The position numbers and the translations under genes are program-made. This document shows positions 1 through 7,398 of a DNA stretch of 19,964 nt, piece after piece. The DNA lies in assembly GCA_036336695.1 (NCBI GenBank), contig JAYZFQ010000004.1:1-19964 (forward strand), written 5' to 3'. Below the pieces are notes generated by a model. The model was given only the letters and a program-made list of their open reading frames with translations, ran no database searches and was not told where the DNA came from. Position 1 is the first letter of the stretch; each line of letters starts with the position of its first letter. This DNA is from GCA-2729515 sp036336695. GTDB lineage: Bacteria > Myxococcota_A > UBA9160 > SMWR01.

Positions 1-717
1 CATCCCGACGCGGTGCCGCCGGCCCTGGCGGATTTCGTTCCCCTCGGTTCGGGCGCGCTCACCGCGCCGGCGACCCAGCGCGATCTCTGGATCTGGCTCC
101 AGGGCGGGGGCAGGGAACCGCTCGTGGACGCGGCCCTCGCGATCGACCGCGTCGTGACGGGCGTGGCCGCGCTGGAGGACGAGGAGCACGGCTTTCGGCG
201 CTTCGAGAAACGGGGGTTCGAGGGCTTCATCGACGGCACGGAAAACCCGGCGGGCGACAAGGCCCGCGCCGCGGCGCTGGTGCCCGAGGGCCAGGTGGGG
301 GCGGGCGGCAGCTTCGGGCTTACCCAACGCTGGGTCCACGACCTCGCGGCCTTCGAAGCCCTGTCCGTTTCCGACCAGGAACGCGTGATCGGCCGCACGA
401 AGGCGGGGAGCGTCGAGCTCGAGGGGGATGCGATGCCGGACACGTCCCACGTATCGCGCACCGATGCGTCGGTAGACGGCGTCAAGCAGAAGATCTTCCG
501 CCGCAGCCTGCCGTGGGGCGGGGTGGCCCGCCAGGGTCTCTACTTCCTGGCCTTCGCCTGCGCCCCGTCGCGTTTCGAGATCCAGCTCGACCGGATGTAC
601 GGCGTCGCGGGAGATGGGCTCCACGACCGGGTCACCGAATTCTCCCAGGCCGAGACGGGCGCCTACTGGTTCGCCCCGAGCCGGCAGGGTCTCGCCGCCG
701 CCCTCGCTCCTCGCTGA
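1..717 (+). CDS. Dyp-type heme peroxidase, YfeX-like (5' end outside the window)
   Basis: The frame is open from base 1 and ends in TGA at 715-717, giving 238 visible residues of a family usually near 300, so about the first 60 residues are missing. Dyp peroxidases use heme and H2O2 to oxidise dyes, porphyrins or other organic substrates. The family marks are visible: FIDGTENP with the distal catalytic Asp (codon 232-234), TSHVSRTD with the proximal heme-ligand His (codon 448-450), and RRSLPWG with the conserved Arg. The SLPWG block resembles the cytoplasmic YfeX branch. No Tat signal can be judged because the N-terminus is absent. The next gene, an FKBP lipoprotein, starts 134 bp downstream and probably has its own promoter. 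Family assignment is secure; the substrate is unknown. Confidence 0.93.
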   Translation, partial: HPDAVPPALADFVPLGSGALTAPATQRDLWIWLQGGGREPLVDAALAIDRVVTGVAALEDEEHGFRRFEKRGFEGFIDGTENPAGDKARAAALVPEGQVGAGGSFGLTQRWVHDLAAFEALSVSDQERVIGRTKAGSVELEGDAMPDTSHVSRTDASVDGVKQKIFRRSLPWGGVARQGLYFLAFACAPSRFEIQLDRMYGVAGDGLHDRVTEFSQAETGAYWFAPSRQGLAAALAPR

Positions 718-734
718 ACGCCGCGCCACGAGAA

Positions 735-778
735 GCCCGTTCCGGGCACGAGGCGCCCCGCATGAACCGGGTTTCATG
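735..778. promoter_or_regulatory. Two inverted repeats between the peroxidase and FKBP genes
   Basis: GCCCG at 735-739 pairs with CGGGC at 743-747 across a TTC loop; it could be a weak end for the peroxidase transcript, but no T-run follows. CATGAA at 761-766 pairs perfectly with TTCATG at 773-778 around a 6-nt centre, a shape typical of a dimeric repressor site. It lies 74 bp before the FKBP start, within promoter range. No clear -35/-10 pair was recognised, and function is inferred only from symmetry and position. Confidence 0.25.
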
Positions 779-851
779 TTCGGGACACCTCCGGGAAACG
801 AGCGGGCGCGACACTGGACCCATCGAAACAACCGGCGCGGAGGAACACGTC

Positions 852-1553
852 ATGCGCATTCGATGGATCACGATGACGGCCATCAGTGGAATGGCCTTGG
901 CAGGTTGCTGGCAGGCGGGTGCGACCGCGCCCGAAGGGCTCGAAGACCCGATTGCCCAGCAGAGTTACGGAATGGGCGCGCTGATCGGCAGTCAGCTGAG
1001 CCAGGACATCACCGGGGTCGAAACCGCGGCGTTCGTGAAGGGCCTGACCGACGCCATGGAAGGGCGCGAGCTCGCCCTCGACGTCCCGCAGCTCGCGGCC
1101 GCGGTCACCGCGTACGAGGCGAGCCGCCAGGCCGCCTTCGAGGAGCAGCTGAAGGCCGTGGCCGAAGCGAACGCCGTCAGCGGCAAGACCTTCCGCGAGG
1201 CCTTCGCGAGCGAGGATGGGGTCATCACTCTCGCGAGCGGTCTCCAGTACCAGGTGATTGCAGAAGGAGAGGGCGAGACACCGGCGGCGGACGCGACCGT
1301 CCAGGTGCACTACCGCGGTAGCCTGATCGACGGCACCGAGTTCGACAGCTCCTACGCCCAGGGCGAACCGGTCCGCTTCCCGCTGGCCCGGGTGATCCCC
1401 GGCTTCAGCGAGGCCCTGAGCCGGATGAACGTCGGCTCGAAGTGGAAGATCGTGGTGCCGCCCGAACTCGCCTACGGCGAGCAGGGTGCCGGCGAGTTCA
1501 TCGCGCCCAACAGCACCCTCGTCTTCGAGGTCGAGTTGATCGAGATCGGCTGA
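852..1553 (+). CDS. FKBP-type peptidyl-prolyl cis-trans isomerase lipoprotein (Mip/FkpA-like)
   Basis: A 233-residue protein that should isomerise X-Pro bonds in envelope proteins. The ATG at 852 is chosen because GGAGG lies just upstream and the first residues form a lipoprotein signal with lipobox LAGC (Cys19); longer upstream readings overlap the peroxidase gene. Residues about 28-130 form the helical FKBP_N dimerisation and chaperone region of Mip/FkpA proteins. Residues 149-232 are the FKBP fold, with HYRG, FDSS, VIPGFSEAL, AYGEQGAG and IAPNSTLVFEVELI, which keep the active-site pattern; Phe replaces the Trp often found in VIPGW, a common bacterial change. Membrane anchoring in the periplasm is inferred from the lipobox. 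A strong hairpin follows the stop codon. It appears to be a single-gene unit. Confidence 0.93.
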   Translation: MRIRWITMTAISGMALAGCWQAGATAPEGLEDPIAQQSYGMGALIGSQLSQDITGVETAAFVKGLTDAMEGRELALDVPQLAAAVTAYEASRQAAFEEQLKAVAEANAVSGKTFREAFASEDGVITLASGLQYQVIAEGEGETPAADATVQVHYRGSLIDGTEFDSSYAQGEPVRFPLARVIPGFSEALSRMNVGSKWKIVVPPELAYGEQGAGEFIAPNSTLVFEVELIEIG

Positions 1554-1577
1554 TCGGAAACCCCACCAGGCCCCACC

Positions 1578-1607
1578 GGGGGGTCCGGGCCTCGGCCCGG
1601 GCCCCCC
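1578..1607 (+). terminator. Strong GC hairpin after the FKBP gene
   Basis: A 14-bp stem, GGGGGG-T-CCGGGCC against GGCCCGG-G-CCCCCC with one G-T wobble and a 2-nt centre, starts 24 bp after the stop codon. There is no T-run, so it is not a classical intrinsic terminator. It may act as a U-less terminator or a 3'-end stabiliser. It ends 40 bp before the next start codon. Confidence 0.4.
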
Positions 1608-1647
1608 GTGTGCCTGGGGCCCGGCGCCTCTCTATCCTCGGACCCCG

Positions 1648-2832
1648 ATGCCGCTGGTATCTCTCGGGGTTGCGTTTCTCCTCGCCTGTGCCCTCGTTCT
1701 GCTCTTCAAGCGGATCGGCCAATCGTCCATCGTCGCTTGCCTCGCCGCCGGGGTCCTGCTCCAGGTCGGCGCTCTCGTGGAGGAAACCGAGCACGCCATC
1801 ACCCGCAGCGACATGCAGGAGTTCGGGATCCTGTTGCTCCTGTTCATGGCCGGGCTCGAATCGGACCTCGGCCTGCTGCGGCGGGACTGGAAGCTGGTGA
1901 GCATCACCGGGCTCGGCCAGATCATCCTGAACCTGGCTGCTGCGGTAGCCCTCGGCTGGGGCCTCGCGAGTGTCGGCTGGATCGATCTCGCGGACTGGAA
2001 GGCCGTGCTGATCTTCGGGCTGTGCCTCACCCTCTCTTCGACGGTCGTCGTGCTCGGTTTGTTACGCGCCCACCGGGCCATGGGATCGCGCTACGGCCAG
2101 GCCATCGTTGGCCTGATGGTGCTCCAGGACCTGGTCGCCGTGATCGCGCTCTCGCTGCTCGGCATCAACGAGGGTGGCCACGCCGCGCCGGCGGCGCACC
2201 CGTTCCTGCGCATGCTCGTCGATCTCGTCGGCGTTTCCCTTGCGATGCTGGTGGCCGGGCGCACCCTGCTGCCGTGGGTGCTTCCGCGCATCGAGCACGA
2301 CGAGAGCCTGCTTCTCCTCGGTGCGATCGGCTGGTGCGCGGCTGTCGCGGGTTTCTCGGAATTGATCGGGTTTCCGGCCTCGATCGCCGCGTTCCTCGCG
2401 GGCGTCGCGCTCTCCGAAACGCCCCAGAAGCACGCGATCGCGCCCCGCATCGAGCCCCTCAAGACCGTCGGCCTGACGATCTACTTCATCTACGTGGGCT
2501 TCTCCCTCGAACTGGAGGCATTCCAGCCCGCGATGCTCGCCCCGATCGCGTTCGGAGTGGCGCTCATCGTGGCGGGCCGGCCCTTCCTGATGCGCGTGCT
2601 CGGGCACTGGGGCGGGCTCGACGTACGCGGTGCGCGGCGCTTCGGCGTGACGATCAACCAGGGCTCCGAGTTCGCCATGATCCTGGCCGCAGCGGCAGTC
2701 TCCGCCCAGATCTTTCCCACCGAAACCTTCCTCGTGATCGTCCTGATCAGCGTGGTGAGTCTCGTGGTCGGCGCCTGGACCCACGAGCGCGGCGAACAGA
2801 AGCTCGCCACGCAGAGCGCCGATTCCGCCTGA
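1648..2832 (+). CDS. Cation:proton antiporter, CPA2 (KefB/KefC-like) transport domain only
   Basis: A 394-residue polytopic inner-membrane protein of about 12 hydrophobic segments. KefC-like blocks are in order: LFMAGLESDLG, LSSTVVVLGLL, LQDLVAV with the membrane Gln-Asp pair, AAFLAGVALSET and INQGSEFAMIL. The family exchanges K+ or Na+ for H+. The protein stops right after the last membrane helix, so it has no TrkA-N/RCK nucleotide-binding domain as in KefB/KefC; no separate RCK gene is in the window. The ATG at 1648 directly precedes the first hydrophobic segment, and its ribosome site is poor. The first pqiA gene starts only 41 bp downstream, so co-transcription with the pqi genes is likely. 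The ion transported cannot be told from sequence. Confidence 0.88.
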   Translation: MPLVSLGVAFLLACALVLLFKRIGQSSIVACLAAGVLLQVGALVEETEHAITRSDMQEFGILLLLFMAGLESDLGLLRRDWKLVSITGLGQIILNLAAAVALGWGLASVGWIDLADWKAVLIFGLCLTLSSTVVVLGLLRAHRAMGSRYGQAIVGLMVLQDLVAVIALSLLGINEGGHAAPAAHPFLRMLVDLVGVSLAMLVAGRTLLPWVLPRIEHDESLLLLGAIGWCAAVAGFSELIGFPASIAAFLAGVALSETPQKHAIAPRIEPLKTVGLTIYFIYVGFSLELEAFQPAMLAPIAFGVALIVAGRPFLMRVLGHWGGLDVRGARRFGVTINQGSEFAMILAAAAVSAQIFPTETFLVIVLISVVSLVVGAWTHERGEQKLATQSADSA

Positions 2833-2873
2833 CGCGTTATCCTCGCTTCCGCCGTTCGCGCAGTGGGGGGGCC

Positions 2874-3536
2874 ATGGGGCAGGGCGGGGCGCCGTTACAG
2901 AGCACGGTCGAGTGCCACGACTGCGGCCAGCTCCAGCGACGCCCTCGGCTCCGCTCTGGGCAATCGGCCAGCTGCGTGCGGTGCGGCGTGCGCCTATTCA
3001 AGGAGCGGCCGCGGGGGGTGGAGCGGGCCCTGGCGCTCACGGTCACGGCGCTGGTGCTGCTGGCCGTGGCGAACCTCACCGAGTTCATGACCTTCGAATT
3101 CCGGGGTCGCGCCCAGGAGAACCGGATCGTGACCGGTGTCATGGAACTGCATCGCCTGGGCTACGGGCCGCTGGCCGCGTTGATCTTGCTGACCAGCGTG
3201 TTGGCGCCCCTGCTCCACCTGCTCGGCATGTTGGCCGTGCTGGTCTGCGTGCAGGTCGGCGCGAGTCCCCGCTGGCTCGGACCCCTGTTCCGCCGGCTCG
3301 AGTTCCTGCGCCCCTGGGCGATGCTGGAGGTCTACCTGCTCGGCATTTTCGTCGCGGTGATCAAGCTGGGGCAGTTGGCCCGGATCGAACTGGCGACGGC
3401 TTTCTGGGCCTACCTCGCCCTGATTCTGGTGGTGGCGGCGGGGACCGACGCCCTCGACAGCCGCAAGATCTGGGACAACGTGCGCCTCGCGAGGGAGCGG
3501 CCGGGGGAGCCCGGCGGTGCGGCAGGCTCGGCATGA
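2874..3536 (+). CDS. pqiA: PqiA-family inner-membrane protein, first single-domain half
   Basis: A 220-residue protein with a zinc-ribbon-like start (Cys14-x2-Cys17 and Cys34-x2-Cys37), then about four membrane segments from residue 48 to 205 and the PqiA ending RKIWDNVRL. E. coli PqiA and LetA have two such units in one chain of about 420 residues; here each unit has its own gene, an arrangement also known in other proteobacteria. PqiA/LetA proteins work with MCE proteins in lipid movement between inner and outer membrane. The ATG at 2874 follows a G-rich tract and starts just before the first CxxC. The end overlaps the next start by 4 bases (ATGA), showing translational coupling. The family call is firm; the lipid cargo is unknown. 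Confidence 0.87.
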   Translation: MGQGGAPLQSTVECHDCGQLQRRPRLRSGQSASCVRCGVRLFKERPRGVERALALTVTALVLLAVANLTEFMTFEFRGRAQENRIVTGVMELHRLGYGPLAALILLTSVLAPLLHLLGMLAVLVCVQVGASPRWLGPLFRRLEFLRPWAMLEVYLLGIFVAVIKLGQLARIELATAFWAYLALILVVAAGTDALDSRKIWDNVRLARERPGEPGGAAGSA

Positions 3537-4138
3537 ACGAGAGCCTGTCCTGTCCCGCCTGTGCCCTGTTGTGCCGCGTTCCCGAGGGCGCTGTCGATGG
3601 CATGCTGGCCTGTCCGCGCTGCGCCGCGACCCTCTGGCACCGAAAGCCGGCGAGTTCCCAGCGAACCTGGGCGTTTCTCATCGCGGCCGCCGTTCTCTAC
3701 GTGCCCGCGAATGCGCTGCCCGTCATGCGCATCACGCTGCTCGGCCATTCCCGGCCCGACACCATTTTGAGCGGCGTTGTCGAGCTCTTCCAGTCGGGCA
3801 TGTGGGAGATCGGCGCCCTCGTTTTCGTCGCGAGCATCACCGTCCCGTTGCTGAAGATCGTGACCCTGGCGTACCTGCTGATTACGGTGGGGCGTCGCGC
3901 CCCCCAGCGGGCCAAGGAGCGGACCCGCATGTACCGCATGGTGGAGTACATCGGTCGCTGGTCGATGATCGACATGTTCATGCTGTCGATCCTGGTGGCG
4001 CTCGTGCAGTTGGGCTGGCTGGCGACGATTCATCCCGGCCCGGGCGCCACGTGCTTCGCAGGGGTGGTGATCCTCACCATGTTTGCCGCGTCGAGTTTCG
4101 ACCCCAGGTTGATCTGGGACAATCGGGGAGGAGAGTGA
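3533..4138 (+). CDS. pqiA: PqiA-family inner-membrane protein, second single-domain half
   Basis: A 201-residue protein starting at the ATGA overlap with the previous gene. It has its own zinc ribbon (Cys7-x2-Cys10 and Cys27-x2-Cys30), then about four membrane segments and the PqiA ending FDPRLIWDN. The motif after the first helix (YVPANALPVMRI) matches the usual PqiA block better than the upstream paralogue does, so the two halves have diverged and are not a recent duplication. They probably pair as the two halves of full-length PqiA/LetA and supply lipids to the MCE protein encoded next. Its stop overlaps the MCE start by one base (TGATG), so the three genes form one coupled operon. Confidence 0.88.
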   Translation: MNESLSCPACALLCRVPEGAVDGMLACPRCAATLWHRKPASSQRTWAFLIAAAVLYVPANALPVMRITLLGHSRPDTILSGVVELFQSGMWEIGALVFVASITVPLLKIVTLAYLLITVGRRAPQRAKERTRMYRMVEYIGRWSMIDMFMLSILVALVQLGWLATIHPGPGATCFAGVVILTMFAASSFDPRLIWDNRGGE

Positions 4139-5553
4139 TGAGCGAGTCCGGAACACCGGGAAACGGCGGGGGTGGCGAGCTTCCCGAGGCGGTGGTGCGC
4201 GAGGCGCGTCACACGCGCTGGCGGATTTCGCTCGTCTGGATCGTGCCGATCGTGGCGGCGGTGATCGGGGTCGGCCTGGCGTGGCAGAGCTGGAAGAACC
4301 GGGGCATCGACATCACGATCGAGTTCGACAGCGCCGATCGGATCGTTGCCGGCCAGACGACCGTGCGTTTCCGCAACGTCGAACTCGGTGTCGTGTCCGG
4401 CGTGTCAGTGGCCGAAGATCGCGAGCGGGTGGAACTCGCGGTCCGGATGCACATGACGGCGAAGCCCTACCTGGCCGAGGGAACACGGTTCTGGATCGTG
4501 CGGCCGCGAATCACCGCCGCCGGGGTGACGGGTCTGGGCACCCTGATCTCAGGCGCCTACATCGCCATGTACCCCGGGCCGGAAAAGGGGAAGAAGGAGC
4601 GCAAATTCCGGGGGCTGGAGCAGCCCCCGAGCGACCCGGCGGGAACCGGGCTCGCCCTTGTCCTCACGTCGAACCGGCTGCACGGCCTCACGGAGGGCGC
4701 GGGGATCTACCACCGCGGAATCCAGATCGGGGCGATCGACCGCTTCAAGCTCGACAAGACCGGCGACAAAGTCACGATCTACGGCAGTATTCCCAAGGAA
4801 TATGCCGGGCTCGTGCACGAAAACTCCGAGTTCCGCATCGCCGGTGGCTTCGACCTCACGGCAAGCCTGAGCCAGGGGGTCGATTTCGACACGGGTTCCC
4901 TCCGCGAGCTGTTCGCCGGCGGACTCGACGTGGACACTCCGCCCAAGGCGGGCCCGCTGGCCAAGACCGGTGCGACGTTCCCGGTGTTGCCGCGCCGTCA
5001 CCGGGCCAACGCCGCCAAGGCCGTTCCGGTCGGTCCGCGCTTCGTCGTCGAGGCCGACGCGCTGAACGGGATCGCGGTGGGAAACCCCGTGCTCTACCGG
5101 GGCGACCGGGTGGGCACGGTGGTCAATTTCGGTCTTCGCTCCGATGGGCAGTCGGTCGGCGTCACCATCGCGGTGGCGAGCCGCTACGCACGGCTGGTGC
5201 GGACGAACAGCGTGTTCTGGAACGCCAGTGGGATCTCGGCTGATCTCGGTTTGAGCGGCCTGCATATCCATGCCGAGTCCCTCCAGGCGCTGGTGGCCGG
5301 CGGGATCGCCTTTGCGACTCCCGACGACCCCGGTCCGCCCGCAGCCGCCGGTTCGGTGTTTGCCCTGCGCAACAAGGCGCCGAAGCACCACGTGAAGTGG
5401 AAGCCGCGGATCTGGATCGGGCGCAAGGACGCGGATCCGGATCCGACGCCCGCCGACGCCGAGAAACCGGAGAAGGTGCACCACGCGGGGGACGCCGCGG
5501 GCAAGGCCGGGTCGCACCACTGGTACAACCGGTTGCTCCACTTCGGCCGCTGA
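4138..5553 (+). CDS. pqiB: PqiB-like protein with three MCE domains
   Basis: A 471-residue protein with one N-terminal membrane anchor (about residues 30-47, ISLVWIVPIVAAVIGVGLAW) and three MCE domains at roughly 52-145, 175-278 and 302-398. Each ends in an LxxLxxGG or similar turn (GTLISGAYI, RELFAGGLDV, QALVAGGIAF). MCE proteins form hexameric rings that carry lipids across the periplasm. E. coli PqiB also has three MCE domains, but it ends in about 150 residues of helix forming a coiled-coil needle. Here only about 70 Pro/Lys/His-rich residues follow, with no heptad pattern, so the needle seems to be absent. No pqiC lipoprotein gene follows. The start is fixed by the TGATG overlap with the second pqiA. 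Confidence 0.88.
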   Translation: MSESGTPGNGGGGELPEAVVREARHTRWRISLVWIVPIVAAVIGVGLAWQSWKNRGIDITIEFDSADRIVAGQTTVRFRNVELGVVSGVSVAEDRERVELAVRMHMTAKPYLAEGTRFWIVRPRITAAGVTGLGTLISGAYIAMYPGPEKGKKERKFRGLEQPPSDPAGTGLALVLTSNRLHGLTEGAGIYHRGIQIGAIDRFKLDKTGDKVTIYGSIPKEYAGLVHENSEFRIAGGFDLTASLSQGVDFDTGSLRELFAGGLDVDTPPKAGPLAKTGATFPVLPRRHRANAAKAVPVGPRFVVEADALNGIAVGNPVLYRGDRVGTVVNFGLRSDGQSVGVTIAVASRYARLVRTNSVFWNASGISADLGLSGLHIHAESLQALVAGGIAFATPDDPGPPAAAGSVFALRNKAPKHHVKWKPRIWIGRKDADPDPTPADAEKPEKVHHAGDAAGKAGSHHWYNRLLHFGR

Positions 5554-5822
5554 CGCGCGCGCCGGCGCGGCGCCCATGCGGCACCGCGGCAAACAAGTTA
5601 GTTCGCCGAATTGAGTATGGACGCGATGTCCCGTATCCGTTGGGGGGTGCGGGAAGCGCGTGCTTCGCAGGCTTTGGTTAGGAAGCCGAGTTCACAATAT
5701 GGGAAACGACCTTCCGAATTGGAACAGTGGTGTTTTACACACGTTTCTTGTAAGCGCTTTGCGAAACACGGGTTTTGTGACTCTGGGTTCTATTTTCTTT
5801 TCGGTACGGGAATTGCGTTTGA

Positions 5823-5838
5823 TCAGACCGAGGTCTGA
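5823..5838. promoter_or_regulatory. 16-bp palindrome, operator candidate
   Basis: TCAGACC at 5823-5829 and GGTCTGA at 5832-5838 are exact reverse complements around a 2-base centre. A second small palindrome, CTGGACCAG, follows at 5842-5850. The pair lies about 200 bp upstream of the activator start, at the edge of the AT-rich patch. The short centre favours a protein-binding site over an RNA hairpin. The regulator is unknown. Confidence 0.35.
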
Positions 5839-5895
5839 CTCTGGACCAGGAGATGCCGTGACGCGCAGGCGGCGTACTGTGATCCGGGGGGCGGG

Positions 5896-5923
5896 AGTTT
5901 CCGTGTGGGGCGCCACGGAAACT
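5896..5923. promoter_or_regulatory. Perfect 10-bp inverted repeat in the activator leader
   Basis: AGTTTCCGTG at 5896-5905 pairs exactly with CACGGAAACT at 5914-5923 across an 8-base loop. It lies 122 bp before the ATG at 6046. It could be an operator or a leader RNA hairpin; no T-run follows, so an intrinsic terminator is unlikely. A second stem (CCGAACC/GGTTCGG, 5970-5993) lies between it and the gene. Confidence 0.4.
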
Positions 5924-6045
5924 GTCTTCGAAAGGCTGGGCCGCCCTCATTTGGCTGCCGGTCGGGTTTCCGAACCGGCCGGGGGTGGTTCGGCGCGGGA
6001 ATGCCTGCGGCGAGAACCTGGGGTCGTTCCCGGGCGAGGCGGAAG

Positions 6046-7383
6046 ATGAGTCGCGCGCCCTCGGTGCTCCTGGTCGGCCTGCGGGATCCCTACCGCGCCG
6101 CATTCGAAGACTGGGCGCGGCGCAGCGGGATCGCATGCTTCGCCCTGGAAGGCGACGTCGTCGGTCTGGCGCGACCGGCGGATTGCGGCCTGTGCGTGAT
6201 CGGGTTCGAAGCGGGCAGCGGCCGCTGTGTCGAGAAGATTCGGACGGTCCGGAAATCCCTGCATACGTGCCCGATCGTGGTGCTCGCCGAGGGAATCGGG
6301 ACCGACGAGGTCGTGCGGGTGATGCGCGCCGGCGCAGCGGATGTCATCGGGTTGCCGGCTGCGGCGGAAGACGTGGCGGCCCGGGCCCTGCTTCACCTCG
6401 AAGGCCCGGGAAGCGAGCTTTCCGACGAAGCGCTGGTCGGTCACAGCGCGGTGATGCAGCAGTTGCGCCGCGACATGGAGGCGGTGGCGCCGGTTCATTC
6501 GACGGTGCTCCTCACTGGGGAAACCGGTGTCGGCAAGGGGTTGGTCGCACGCGAAATCCACCGGATTTCCGGGCGCAGCGGGTTGCCCTTTGTCCACGTG
6601 GACTGCGCTGCCCTCGCTCCGACGGTCATCGAGAGCGAACTCTTCGGCCACGAGCGCGGCTCGTTTACCGGGGCGGTCGGGCGCCACCCCGGCCGCTTCG
6701 CCCTCGCGGGAACGGGAACGATCTTTCTCGACGAAATCGGCGACCTCGAACCCGGTCTGCAGGCGAAACTCCTGCGCGTGCTTCAGGACCGGCAGTACGA
6801 GCGGATCGGCGGGCGGGAAACGCTTTCGATGAACGCGCGGGTCATTGCGGCGACGAACCGGGATATTCGCCAGGCCGTCGACGAGGGAGCGTTCCGCGCG
6901 GATCTCTTCTTCCGCCTCGCCGTGTTCCATATCGAAGTTCCCCCGCTGCGCGACCGCCTCGATGACATTCCGGCGCTCACGCGCGCCGGGGTCGAAGCCT
7001 TGTCGAGCCGACTCCAGGTGGCGCCGGCCGCGATCTCCGACGGGTTCTACGAACGCCTGCGGAAGCACGCCTGGCCGGGGAACGTGCGAGAACTCGAGAA
7101 TGCGCTGGAACGCCTCGTGGTCCGAAACCCCGGTGGTGAACTCGACGAGTTTGCGGCGGATGCGCTGCTCGAAGAGCGGCTGCGGAAAGTGCCGGGAACA
7201 CCGCGGAGCGCAGCGCACGCGGTCGACGGCGACGAGGTGTCCGGACGCGAGGCGATCGCGGATGCGCTCGATGCCGCGGGCGGCAACGTGGCACGCGTTG
7301 CGCGCCGGCTCGGAATTCCCCGGAGCACGCTTCGGTACCGGATCCAGAAACTGGGCCTCGACGCCCTGATCCCCCACGACTGA
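6046..7383 (+). CDS. Sigma-54-dependent transcriptional activator with degenerate receiver domain
   Basis: A 445-residue NtrC-type protein. Residues 6-120 have the length and strand pattern of a receiver, but the acidic pair is missing (VGLRDPY), Gly/Glu stand where the phospho-Asp should be (CVIGFEAG, about 50-57), and the conserved Lys is Leu (VIGLPAA). Residues 130-370 form the AAA+ domain: Walker A GETGVGKG (158-165), the sigma-54 contact loop as GSFTGA (205-210), and Walker B IFLDE (226-230). The end is a Fis-type helix-turn-helix, about 405-442. The domain starts right after the ATG at 6046, which is preceded by an AGGCGGAAG tract; an in-frame ATG at 6001 is possible but adds only Arg-rich residues. 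No kinase is adjacent, and control by phosphorylation looks unlikely. Targets are unknown. Confidence 0.92.
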   Translation: MSRAPSVLLVGLRDPYRAAFEDWARRSGIACFALEGDVVGLARPADCGLCVIGFEAGSGRCVEKIRTVRKSLHTCPIVVLAEGIGTDEVVRVMRAGAADVIGLPAAAEDVAARALLHLEGPGSELSDEALVGHSAVMQQLRRDMEAVAPVHSTVLLTGETGVGKGLVAREIHRISGRSGLPFVHVDCAALAPTVIESELFGHERGSFTGAVGRHPGRFALAGTGTIFLDEIGDLEPGLQAKLLRVLQDRQYERIGGRETLSMNARVIAATNRDIRQAVDEGAFRADLFFRLAVFHIEVPPLRDRLDDIPALTRAGVEALSSRLQVAPAAISDGFYERLRKHAWPGNVRELENALERLVVRNPGGELDEFAADALLEERLRKVPGTPRSAAHAVDGDEVSGREAIADALDAAGGNVARVARRLGIPRSTLRYRIQKLGLDALIPHD

Positions 7384-7398
7384 GTTTCGCGCGAGCGA

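Larger units (their letters stand above)
5554..6045. other. 492-bp intergenic region rich in inverted repeats
   Basis: No convincing gene lies here; the open frames show no family motif and none has both a ribosome site and codon use like its neighbours. About 5680-5830 is distinctly AT-richer than its surroundings, as expected for a promoter region. Symmetric elements: TCAGACC/GGTCTGA at 5823-5838, CTGG-A-CCAG at 5842-5850, a 10-bp perfect hairpin at 5896-5923, and CCGAACC/GGTTCGG at 5970-5993. The sequence at 5843-5857 has GG and GC 10 bases apart, a weak sigma-54-like pattern (TGGAC, then ATGC). The region probably carries the promoter, a long leader and control sites for the sigma-54 activator gene. 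Confidence 0.45.

Noticed and set aside
5611..5838. Small 75-codon gene in the intergenic region before the activator
   Set aside because: It needs a TTG start without a clear ribosome site, shows no motif, and ends inside an operator-like palindrome.
5660..6049. 129-codon open frame running into the activator start
   Set aside because: Its second half is Arg/Gly/Pro-rich as expected for random high-GC sequence, and it passes through the inverted repeats at 5896-5993.
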